Assembly (NCBI GenBank): GCA_025359005.1
Contig: JANYHP010000546.1
Location: forward strand, 1 to 15,000
Direction: 5' to 3'
DNA length: 15,000 nt
Origin: Hyphomicrobiaceae bacterium
GTDB taxonomy: Bacteria; Pseudomonadota; Alphaproteobacteria; Rhizobiales; Hyphomicrobiaceae
Under the pieces are notes generated by a model. That model was not told where the DNA came from, did not search any database, and was given only the letters and a program-made list of their open reading frames with translations. The translations under genes and the position numbers were made by a program. Each line of letters opens with the position of its first letter. The stretch's first letter is position 1. This document shows, piece by piece, positions 7,477 through 13,012 of this stretch.

Positions 7477-8355
7477 ATGCAAGCCGCCGTGCCCACACCG
7501 ACGATCCTGACCTCTTCTGCAGAGTTCCTGTGCCGCTATGATGTGCTGCTGTGTGACGTCTGGGGCGTGGTCCATGATGGCCAGAAGGCCTACGCAAGCG
7601 CCAACGACAGCCTGCCCCGCTATCGCGCCCAGGGCGGCACCGTGGTGCTGGTTTCCAACGCGCCCATGACAGGCACGGCCATCGCCAAATTGCTCGACGA
7701 CAAGGGCGTCCACCGCGACTGCTGGGACGCCATCGTCGGTTCCGGCGACATCGCCATCGAGCGCATTGCCGAACAGGGCTACAACCGCGTCTACGGCATC
7801 GGCCCGCGCCCCCGCGACGATAGCTTCTTCGATGCGGTGCCAAACCTGGTCGCCACCATGGACGACGCCGACGCCATCGCCTGCACTGGCCTCGTCCGCG
7901 AACGCACCGAAACCGCCGAGGATTATCGTCCGCTGCTGCAACGCGGCCTTGATCGCAACCTGCCCTTCGTCTGCGTCAACCCCGATTTGGCCGTCCACGT
8001 CGGCCCCGACCTGCTGCCGTGCGCCGGTGCCATCGCACACCTCTACGCGACCATGGGCGGCACGGTGTTCTGGTGCGGCAAACCGCATCCGTCGGCCTAC
8101 GCCACTGGTTTGAAGGTTGCTGCGAAACTGCGCGGCCGCACTCCGGAACTCTCCCGCGTGCTCGGCATCGGCGACGCCATCCGCACCGATCTGGCGTCGG
8201 CCAAGACAGCCGGCGTCGAAAGCCTCTTCATCGCCCAGGGCCTCCACCGCGACGAACTCGTCGTCGCCAGCAAGGTCGATCCCAGCCGCCTTGCTGATCT
8301 GCTGGCGACCGCCGGAGCAAACCCGAAGGCGACGATGGTTGGGCTGGCGTGGTAG
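7477..8355 (+). CDS. HAD superfamily class IIA hydrolase-like protein (NagD-like, TIGR01459 type)
   Basis: The 292-residue protein shows the HAD motifs in order: YDVLLCDVWGVVHDG (21-35, nucleophile D27), VVLVSNAP (57-63, S60), WCGKPHPSAY (199-208, K202) and VLGIGDAIRTD (228-238, D233 and D238). The cap between motifs II and III fits the class IIA phosphatases of the NagD/4-nitrophenylphosphatase group. The residue two after the nucleophile, normally the general acid Asp, is W29; I recall DVWGV as typical of this alphaproteobacterial subfamily. A sugar-phosphate or nucleotide phosphatase role is the usual guess, not demonstrated by sequence. ATG 7477 is preferred because family homology starts soon after it. 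ATG 7450 and GTG 7390 are in-frame alternatives with equally weak ribosome-binding sites. Confidence 0.88.
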   Translation: MQAAVPTPTILTSSAEFLCRYDVLLCDVWGVVHDGQKAYASANDSLPRYRAQGGTVVLVSNAPMTGTAIAKLLDDKGVHRDCWDAIVGSGDIAIERIAEQGYNRVYGIGPRPRDDSFFDAVPNLVATMDDADAIACTGLVRERTETAEDYRPLLQRGLDRNLPFVCVNPDLAVHVGPDLLPCAGAIAHLYATMGGTVFWCGKPHPSAYATGLKVAAKLRGRTPELSRVLGIGDAIRTDLASAKTAGVESLFIAQGLHRDELVVASKVDPSRLADLLATAGANPKATMVGLAW

Positions 8356-8382
8356 CGCCGCCGACGATCAGTCCGGGCCTGC

Positions 8383-8411
8383 TTGACGCGCGCAAACGTC
8401 CATGCCATTAT
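8383..8411 (+). promoter_or_regulatory. Promoter of the toxin-antitoxin operon
   Basis: TTGACG (8383-8388) and CATTAT (8406-8411) are 17 bp apart, with transcription expected near 8418 and the toxin ATG at 8450. TTAT (8408-8411) and ATAA (8416-8419) form a small dyad over the -10, and ATGC/GCAT (8402-8405, 8414-8417) a second one. Such a site suits autorepression by the antitoxin, as in known HigA-type systems. Confidence 0.5.
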
Positions 8412-8449
8412 TAGCATAACAAGACGACCACTGGATCGGCGACGGCGTG

Positions 8450-8806
8450 ATGAAGCCCGTGTATTTTATCGGCTCGTCGCATGCTGATCTCAAAGCGATG
8501 CCCGACGACGTGCAGAAAGATATCGGCTTCGCTCTGTACGAGGCGCAAATTGGCGGCAAGTCGTACTTCGCCAAGCCGTTGAAGGGCTTCCATGGTGCCG
8601 GCGTGCTCGAAATCGTCGATGACCACGACAGCGACACATACCGGGCCGTTTATACGGTGCGCTTCAAGCAGACCATTTATGTTCTGCATGCATTCCAGAA
8701 GAAGTCGAAGCGTGGCATTGCGACACCCAAGGCGGACATCGCTTTTATCGAGAGCCGACTGAAACTCGCCAGCACGCATGCAAGCACGATCAAGGACAGA
8801 TCATGA
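8450..8806 (+). CDS. Type II toxin, RelE/HigB-like (phage Gp49 family)
   Basis: The 118-residue basic protein shows the features of the Gp49/HigB-like branch of RelE toxins: a short N-terminal helix region, YFAKPLKGFHGAGVLEIVDD (46-65), the strand YRAVYTVRF, YVLHAFQKKSKRG, and the TPKADIAFIESRL tail. These toxins are ribosome-associated mRNA endonucleases that slow translation when the antitoxin is lost. The basic FQKKSKRG segment is expected to form part of the RNA-binding surface. ATG 8450 was chosen; GTG 8447 is directly in front of it. The stop codon overlaps the antitoxin start (ATGA), so the pair is translationally coupled. The toxin-before-antitoxin order is that of higBA-type loci. 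A promoter lies upstream at 8383-8411. Confidence 0.88.
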   Translation: MKPVYFIGSSHADLKAMPDDVQKDIGFALYEAQIGGKSYFAKPLKGFHGAGVLEIVDDHDSDTYRAVYTVRFKQTIYVLHAFQKKSKRGIATPKADIAFIESRLKLASTHASTIKDRS

Positions 8807-9129
8807 CCAGTCGCACTGAAAAATCGGTAACCGGCGGCGGCGCGACGGTGTTCGCCGATCTCTGCATCGACCTCTCACCGACGGACCTGCTGAAGGCGAA
8901 CTTGGCGGCCTTCGTCTCGCGCATCCTCCAGGACAACGGCCTCTCACAAGCAGAAGCCGCCAAAGCGCTTGGCATCGATCAACCGAAGGTCTCCAAACTG
9001 CTGCGCGGGCGCCTCCAGGAGTTCAGCGTGGAGCGTTTGATCGGTTTCGTCTTGGCGCTCGGCCACAAGGTCGACGTCACGATCGGCAGTACCGCAAAAG
9101 TGCGCCGCCGGGTAGAACTGGCGGCTTGA
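8803..9129 (+). CDS. XRE-family antitoxin (HigA-like)
   Basis: The 108-residue protein contains a Cro/XRE helix-turn-helix at about 47-79 (LSQAEAAKALGIDQPKVSKL and then RGRLQEFSVERL), preceded by roughly 40 residues that would contact the toxin. The C-terminal strand ALGHKVDVTI is typical of antitoxins paired with Gp49-type toxins. It neutralises the toxin by direct binding and probably represses the operon. It starts within the toxin stop codon (4-bp ATGA overlap). A repeat-rich spacer follows. The family is clear; a solo regulator is unlikely given the coupling. Confidence 0.9.
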   Translation: MTSRTEKSVTGGGATVFADLCIDLSPTDLLKANLAAFVSRILQDNGLSQAEAAKALGIDQPKVSKLLRGRLQEFSVERLIGFVLALGHKVDVTIGSTAKVRRRVELAA

Positions 9130-9213
9130 AACCTAATCAGCGCCGACGCCCCCCTCGCATTTGTCCGCCACGAACCTCAACCTGCCCCGCGCGGGCATCC
9201 CACCGATGGGTCC

Positions 9214-9242
9214 TCGGGACAAGACCGCAGGGCCTTGCCCGA
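9214..9242. repeat. Imperfect hairpin resembling a dispersed alphaproteobacterial repeat
   Basis: TCGGGACAAG (from 9214) and CTTGCCCGA (9234-9242) form an imperfect stem around a GC-rich loop. The flanks read GATGGGTCC on the left and AGATGACGA on the right. Sequences of the form TCATC-CTCGGGC-AAG-CCGAGGA-CCCAT recur between genes of many alphaproteobacteria; the resemblance is from memory and was not searched. Confidence 0.4.
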
Positions 9243-9323
9243 AGATGACGAGATTTTTGTAGTGTTATCGTTCGGGCGCGCCCCGCATCGCGCCGGTACC
9301 CTTCCCTTAACGTCAACGTTGGG

Positions 9324-9429
9324 CTAGAGCATTTTCCACCAAAGTGGACACCCGTTTGGTGCTGAAAATGCGACAAACAAACGGCTAGAGCGCGTGTCCT
9401 CGATCCAAACCAAGTGGAAAGCGCTCTAG
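9324..9429. repeat. Two-part intergenic palindromic repeat bounded by CTAGAGC/GCTCTAG
   Basis: Unit 1 is a hairpin at 9329-9371: GCATTTTC (9329-9336) and CACCAAA (9337-9343) pair with TTTGGTG (9355-9361) and GAAAATGC (9364-9371), a 15-bp stem with a 2-nt bulge. Unit 2 is bounded by CTAGAGCGC (9385-9393) and its exact complement GCGCTCTAG (9421-9429). CTAGAGC also opens unit 1 at 9324. AAGTGGA is found within both units. This matches a class of mobile-looking intergenic repeats known from rhizobial genomes. Confidence 0.75.
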
Positions 9430-9539
9430 CACTTCGTTTGATTGATTTCGGCCGGCGGAACGGGTTGGATGGCGTGCACGGTCGCATGCCCGTCCCGACT
9501 GTTCCGACCGTCAATGCTGCCCTTGAAGGATCGCCCGCC

Positions 9540-11309
9540 ATGGCCGCCTACACTGCCCCCGTCGACGACATTCTCCATGCACTGCGTTCGGCGGCGGGGC
9601 TCGACGCGCTGATCGCCGATGGCACCGTCACCACCGATCTCGACACCATGCGTGCCGTCATCGAGGAAGCCGGCAAGTTCGGCGCCGAAGTGCTGGAACC
9701 GCTCAACTGGTCAGGCGACCGCGAGGGCTCCAAGCTGGTCGACGGCGTGGTGCACACGCCGAAGGGCTGGAAGGAAGCATACCAGGCCTTCGCCGCCGGG
9801 GGCTGGTCTTCACTGCCGTGCGCCGAGGAGCACGGCGGCCAGGCCCTGCCGCAGATGGTAGCCATGGCCGCCGCCGAAATCTGGAACGCCACCAACATGG
9901 GCTTCGGCCTGTGCCCGCTGCTCACCAATGGCGCCATCGACGCCATCGAGGCGCACGGAACCGAAGAACAGACGCGCCTCTACCTGACCAAGATGGTCTC
10001 CGGCGAGTGGACCGGCACCATGAACCTCACCGAGCCCCAGGCCGGTTCCGATCTCGGCCACCTGCGCGCCAAAGCCGAGAAACAGGCTGACGGCACCTAC
10101 AAGATCACCGGCACAAAGATTTTCATCACCTATGGCGACCACGAGATGACGGACAATATCGTCCACCTCGTGCTGGCCCGCCTGCCCGATGCGCCTCCGG
10201 GAACGCGCGGCATTTCGCTGTTCATCGTGCCGAAATACATGGTGAAGGCGGACGGCTCCCTCGGTTCCCGCAACGACGTGATCTGCGCCGGCGTCGAGCA
10301 CAAACTCGGTATCCACGCCTCCCCCACCTGCGTGATGAAATTCGGCGAAAAGGGCGGCGCCATCGGCTATCTGCTCGGCGAGGAAAACCGCGGCCTCAAC
10401 GTCATGTTCATCATGATGAATGCGGCGCGCCTCGCCGTCGGCATCCAGGGCGTCGCCGTCGCCGACCGCGCCACCCAGCGCGCCATCGCCTACGCGAGTG
10501 ATCGCCGCCAGGGCCGCACCGCGTCAGTGAAAGCGGGCGAGATGGGCCCCATCATCGAGCACGCCGACATCCGCCGCACCTTGATGACCATGAAGTCGCT
10601 GACCCAGGCGGCGCGCGCCATCTGCCTCGTGACCGCCAAAGAGGGCGATCTGGCCCGGCTCGCCAAAGACCCCGCCGTCCGCGCCGCCGCCGCCAATCGT
10701 GCCGCCCTGCTGACGCCCATTGCCAAAGCGTTCTCCACCGACATCGGCTGCGAGGTGGCCTCCATGGGCGTGCAGATCCACGGCGGCATGGGCTTTGTGG
10801 AAGAAACCGGCGCCGCCCAGCATTATCGCGACGCCCGCATCCTGCCCATCTACGAAGGCACCAACGGCATCCAGGCCATCGATCTCGTCACCCGCAAGCT
10901 GCCGCTTGAGGGCGGCAAGGTCATGGACGCCTTCATCGGCGATCTGTGGAAAACCTGCGAAGAGGTGCGCGCGTCCAACCGCCCCGAGTTCGGCCGCATG
11001 GCCGAGCGCCTCACCGACGCCGTCACCGCATTGGCCGACGCCAGCCGCTATATGGGCGAGCAATTGGCCAAGAACCCCGACAACGCGATGGCCGGCGCGA
11101 CGCCCTACCTGCGCATCTTTGGTCTTGCCGCCGGCGGGGTGTATCTGGCCCGCGGTGCGCTGGCCTCGGTGCGCGAGGCGACCGACGACAAAACGCACGT
11201 GGCGCTGGCCCGCTTCTTCGCCGAAAATCTCGCCACAGCCGCACCGGGCCTCAAGGAAACCGTCGTCGGCGGCGCCGACAGCACGTTCGGGCTGGCGCTG
11301 ACGGCGTAA
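9540..11309 (+). CDS. Acyl-CoA dehydrogenase, long DmdC-like subfamily
   Basis: The 589-residue flavoenzyme should form a 2,3-double bond in an acyl-CoA and reduce electron-transfer flavoprotein. It opens with YTAPVDDILHALR, the small N-terminal domain specific to the long subfamily. WTGTMNLTEPQAGSDLG (157-173) is the FAD-binding middle-domain signature, and PIYEGTNGIQAIDL contains E439, at the place of the catalytic base. The last 130 or so residues form the extra C-terminal domain of this subfamily. The same architecture is found in DmdC, which oxidises 3-methylmercaptopropionyl-CoA, and in many fatty-acyl-CoA dehydrogenases, so substrate cannot be assigned. AAGGA before ATG 9540 fixes the start; the frame is open back to 9414 but that stretch is repeat sequence. 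No other beta-oxidation gene adjoins it. A strong hairpin follows at 11341-11374. Confidence 0.93.
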   Translation: MAAYTAPVDDILHALRSAAGLDALIADGTVTTDLDTMRAVIEEAGKFGAEVLEPLNWSGDREGSKLVDGVVHTPKGWKEAYQAFAAGGWSSLPCAEEHGGQALPQMVAMAAAEIWNATNMGFGLCPLLTNGAIDAIEAHGTEEQTRLYLTKMVSGEWTGTMNLTEPQAGSDLGHLRAKAEKQADGTYKITGTKIFITYGDHEMTDNIVHLVLARLPDAPPGTRGISLFIVPKYMVKADGSLGSRNDVICAGVEHKLGIHASPTCVMKFGEKGGAIGYLLGEENRGLNVMFIMMNAARLAVGIQGVAVADRATQRAIAYASDRRQGRTASVKAGEMGPIIEHADIRRTLMTMKSLTQAARAICLVTAKEGDLARLAKDPAVRAAAANRAALLTPIAKAFSTDIGCEVASMGVQIHGGMGFVEETGAAQHYRDARILPIYEGTNGIQAIDLVTRKLPLEGGKVMDAFIGDLWKTCEEVRASNRPEFGRMAERLTDAVTALADASRYMGEQLAKNPDNAMAGATPYLRIFGLAAGGVYLARGALASVREATDDKTHVALARFFAENLATAAPGLKETVVGGADSTFGLALTA

Positions 11310-11340
11310 AGGACGGCATTCGCCAGAACTCACCACTTCG

Positions 11341-11374
11341 CCCGAGGCGTCAGACCATGGGTCTGACGCTCGGG
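11341..11374. terminator. Strong hairpin between convergent genes, probable bidirectional terminator
   Basis: CCCGA (11341-11345) and GCGTCAGACC (11347-11356) pair with GGTCTGACGC (11360-11369) and TCGGG (11370-11374). The stem is 15 bp with one bulged G and a 3-nt loop. It lies 31 bp after the acyl-CoA dehydrogenase stop and 19 bp after the end of the convergent membrane-protein gene. There is no T tract on either side, so it may instead act as an mRNA 3'-end stabiliser. Confidence 0.6.
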
Positions 11375-11393
11375 TCCGCTGTGCTCCAGGCGT

Positions 11394-12071
11394 TCAAGCG
11401 CGGGCACGTGGACCGAAGCCCTTTGGTGATCCCGATGGGGACACGAAGCCGGCGCGGCGTGCTGGGGCGACGGCGGCGACGCGGGTGACGCGATCGGGTG
11501 GCAGACCGCGGCCAGACGAGGCGGCGGCAACAGTAGTTTCGCGCGCGTCGCTTGGCTCCTGCAAGGCCCACCAGAGCAGGAAAGCGCCGAGCAGCGCGCA
11601 GACAATCGCAGGTCCATACTTGATCACGGCGGGAACGTGCGGGGTGGGCTTGGAATAGCTGACCAACCGATGGACAGCCGGGTCGAGCGGGTCGTGCAGC
11701 ACCGTGATCTCGGAACCGACGTCCAGCGTGGTGGCACGCGACAGCATCAGCCGATCCGTTCCGGTGGCAACTTGCCCACCCGCCCATGGGAATTCGTATT
11801 CGATGTCATAATAGGCGGATGCTCTCGCCTCGCGGGCAGAGGACCGGGCGCTCGAACGCGCCATCAGGGTCGCGCCGGCTGCGAGTTTCCGGGAGGCCCC
11901 GAGCCCACGCATCGCCATATACCCACCGACGGTCGAGTGCCTGGCGGCCTGCACGGCGCTGACCTCGACGTTCGTGACGGTCGCGGTGCCCTTCACGCCT
12001 TGGGTCTCCAGATCAGCCATTCGGGCGGTTGCGGCCGGCTCCAGTATGAAGGGGAGCGCGATGCCGAGCAC
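11394..12071 (-). CDS. DUF3592-like membrane protein, body of an interrupted gene
   Basis: The readable part encodes 225 residues. It contains the N-terminal helix remainder (LGIALPFILEP), a soluble strand-rich section with GTATVTNVE and YYDIEYEFPWAGG, DVGSEITVLHDPLDPAVHRL near the middle, a second hydrophobic helix (YGPAIVCALLGAFLLWWAL), and a basic Pro/Arg/Ser-rich tail. TATV, Y-x-V/I-x-Y-x-F and V-x-Y/L-D-P-x-x-P features suggest the DUF3592 family of two-helix membrane proteins, whose function is unknown. The frame continues upstream through 12104 to a TAG at 12107-12105 and, beyond it, to a good ATG at 12137. A start at GTG 12071 would truncate the first membrane helix, so the gene is probably inactive unless the stop is a sequence error or a non-ATG start is used. 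Confidence 0.6.
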   Translation of the reverse strand: MLGIALPFILEPAATARMADLETQGVKGTATVTNVEVSAVQAARHSTVGGYMAMRGLGASRKLAAGATLMARSSARSSAREARASAYYDIEYEFPWAGGQVATGTDRLMLSRATTLDVGSEITVLHDPLDPAVHRLVSYSKPTPHVPAVIKYGPAIVCALLGAFLLWWALQEPSDARETTVAAASSGRGLPPDRVTRVAAVAPARRAGFVSPSGSPKGFGPRARA

Positions 12072-12137
12072 GATGAGGACCGCACCCAGACCCAGCTTGA
12101 CGAACTACCAGATTTTGCCGTCGAAAAACTCACTCAT
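12072..12137 (-). pseudogene. Detached 5' end of the DUF3592-like gene, with an in-frame TAG at codon 11
   Basis: From ATG 12137 the frame reads MSEFFDGKIW, then TAG (12107-12105), then FVKLGLGAVLIVLGIALPF, running without shift into the body of the gene. The two halves together make a normal N-terminus and first membrane helix, so this looks like a single nonsense change, for instance TGG to TAG. GGGG lies about 6-7 nt before the ATG. Confidence 0.6.
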
Positions 12138-12192
12138 AACGCACCCCGTGACGCCGAAACTGGTCGAGAGGCTGACATCGTTGCGTGAACGA

Positions 12193-12217
12193 ACCGATAA
12201 GCGCTCGAGGTATCGGT
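12193..12217. promoter_or_regulatory. Perfect inverted repeat with 7-bp arms
   Basis: ACCGATA (12193-12199) and TATCGGT (12211-12217) flank an 11-bp spacer. It lies 56 bp upstream of the ATG at 12137 on the minus strand. It may be a regulator site or a hairpin in the transcript; the role is unknown. Confidence 0.35.
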
Positions 12218-12228
12218 GACAGGGCAAA

Positions 12229-12243
12229 GAACATTAAAAGAAC
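12229..12243. promoter_or_regulatory. Possible alphaproteobacterial LexA (SOS) box
   Basis: GAAC (12229-12232), seven A/T bases (12233-12239) and GAAC (12240-12243) match the direct-repeat LexA box GAAC-N7-GAAC described for alphaproteobacteria. It lies about 92 bp before the membrane-protein ATG and about 195 bp before rpsO. Only eight bases are fixed, so a chance match within 15 kb is quite possible. Confidence 0.35.
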
Positions 12244-12385
12244 GAGTTGTCGGAATTGCCCTCGCCAACACGGGGATTTCGTGTATAAGGCCCGCGTGGT
12301 GGCGTGGTTGCGCTGCCCTTAGGGACCCCGCTGGACGACATCCCGGCGCCGGCCCCGCAAAGCCCCGCACTCACACGATCTGTTG

Positions 12386-12425
12386 CAGGATCTGCGCTTG
12401 CTGGGCGCTGAAGTTCTTGATCCTG
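12386..12425 (+). promoter_or_regulatory. Stem-loop in the rpsO leader, candidate S15 autoregulatory structure
   Basis: CAGGATC (12386-12392) pairs perfectly with GATCCTG (12419-12425), and an inner GCGC/GCGC stem (12394-12397, 12405-12408) stacks inside. The right arm ends immediately before AAAGGAG, the rpsO ribosome-binding site. S15 is known to repress its own translation through structurally different leaders in several phyla; assignment here is from position and structure only. Confidence 0.5.
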
Positions 12426-12438
12426 AAAGGAGTTCCCG

Positions 12439-12708
12439 ATGTCGCAAACTGCAGAGATGAAGCGCGCAATCATCAAGGATTACGCGGCAAAGGCCAACGA
12501 CACCGGCTCGCCGGAGGTGCAGATCGCGCTTTTGACGCACCGCATCAATGGCCTGACCGAGCATTTCAAGCTCCATAGCAAGGACAATCACTCGCGCCGC
12601 GGGCTGTTGAAAATGGTCAGCCAGCGCCGCAGCTTGCTCGATCACATCAAGAAGAGCGACGTGCCGCGGTATCAGAAGATCATCGAACGCCTGGAACTGC
12701 GCCGCTGA
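12439..12708 (+). CDS. rpsO: 30S ribosomal protein S15
   Basis: The 89-residue product has the standard S15 length and sequence: TGSPEVQIALLTHRINGLTEHF (residues 22-43), the HSKDNHSRRGLL loop that binds 16S rRNA (central-domain three-way junction), and the closing RYQKIIERLELRR. It is needed early in assembly of the small-subunit platform. AAAGGAG lies seven bases before the ATG, a strong ribosome-binding site. pnp follows 304 bp downstream in the same orientation, the conserved rpsO-pnp order. The gene usually found upstream in alphaproteobacteria, truB, is not adjacent here; an opposite-strand gene occupies that place. Confidence 0.99.
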   Translation: MSQTAEMKRAIIKDYAAKANDTGSPEVQIALLTHRINGLTEHFKLHSKDNHSRRGLLKMVSQRRSLLDHIKKSDVPRYQKIIERLELRR

Positions 12709-12721
12709 TCCTGGACTTGCG

Positions 12722-12736
12722 GCGCCCGATGGGCGC
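12722..12736 (+). terminator. Short hairpin after rpsO, attenuator or 3'-end structure
   Basis: GCGCCC (12722-12727) and GGGCGC (12731-12736) form a 6-bp GC stem with a 3-nt loop, 14 bp after the rpsO stop. No T run follows, so it is more likely a partial terminator or stabilising structure than a full terminator. Confidence 0.4.
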
Positions 12737-12797
12737 GTCCAACCGGCCGTACCTTGTTGCTGTCCAGACGCGGGGCCTGTGCCCTCCGACACAATCC

Positions 12798-12829
12798 GGG
12801 GCCGGGCTCACCTCTGAGAGTCCGGTCCC
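12798..12829 (+). promoter_or_regulatory. Strong stem-loop in the pnp leader
   Basis: GGGGCCGG (12798-12805) pairs with CCGGTCCC (12822-12829) with one G-U pair, and CTCA/TGAG (12807-12810, 12815-12818) closes an inner loop of CCTC. In E. coli, RNase III cuts a pnp leader hairpin and PNPase then represses its own mRNA; this stem lies at an equivalent position, but equivalence is inferred. Confidence 0.45.
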
Positions 12830-13012
12830 GTGTGCGTTTGGGCACCAGCCTGTAAACCAGAACCAGATGCGCCCACCGCTGCTGGAAATCCCGACGCCTA
12901 CCAAAGTTACGCCTCGAAATAGTCTGTCGAGCACCGCGCGGGCGATCAGGCCCGGCATGATCGATCCACATGTCCGTCCGTCCGATGAATGACCGAAGAG
13001 AGAGAGACTGAA

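Larger units (their letters stand above)
9130..9539. other. 410-bp repeat-rich intergenic region
   Basis: No coding frame here shows protein-family signal. From left to right it holds a small GC hairpin (TGCCC 9183-9187 / GGGCA 9193-9197), a dispersed-repeat-like hairpin at 9214-9242, the short dyad AACGT/ACGTT (9309-9320) and the CTAGAGC mosaic repeat at 9324-9429. A promoter for the acyl-CoA dehydrogenase gene would be expected in its right part, but no convincing -35/-10 pair was seen. Confidence 0.7.
12138..12438. other. 301-bp spacer between the divergent membrane-protein gene and rpsO
   Basis: No supported coding frame. It contains the ACCGATA/TATCGGT dyad (12193-12217), a LexA-box-like direct repeat (12229-12243), a -10-like TATAAG (12284-12289) without a well-spaced -35, and the rpsO leader stem-loop (12386-12425). 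The bulk is probably promoter and 5' leader of rpsO. Confidence 0.6.
12709..13012 (+). other. 304-bp rpsO-pnp intergenic region and pnp leader
   Basis: No supported coding frame. A hairpin directly after rpsO (12722-12736) and a larger one at 12798-12829 are the visible structures. No convincing -35/-10 pair for a separate pnp promoter was found, and the region immediately before pnp is a purine-rich GAGAGAGA stretch that acts as its ribosome-binding site. Confidence 0.6.

Noticed and set aside
7036..8247. A 403-codon minus-strand open frame
   Set aside because: It runs antisense to the HAD gene and out of frame through the FkbM gene; both of those have intact family motifs.
10524..11336. 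A 270-codon minus-strand open frame
   Set aside because: Antisense shadow of the acyl-CoA dehydrogenase, including the catalytic region.
5556..11357. Shared 11-mer GCGTCAGACCA near 5556 and at 11347
   Set aside because: A few dozen matching 11-mer pairs are expected by chance in 15 kb, and one copy is inside the SDR coding sequence.
12105..12107. TAG read as pyrrolysine
   Set aside because: Pyrrolysine decoding is not expected in this lineage, and a membrane protein of this type has no reason to use it; a nonsense change or sequence error is simpler.
12256..12289. rpsO promoter from TTGCCC and TATAAG
   Set aside because: The two boxes are 22 bp apart, too far for a standard promoter; only the -10-like box is noted.
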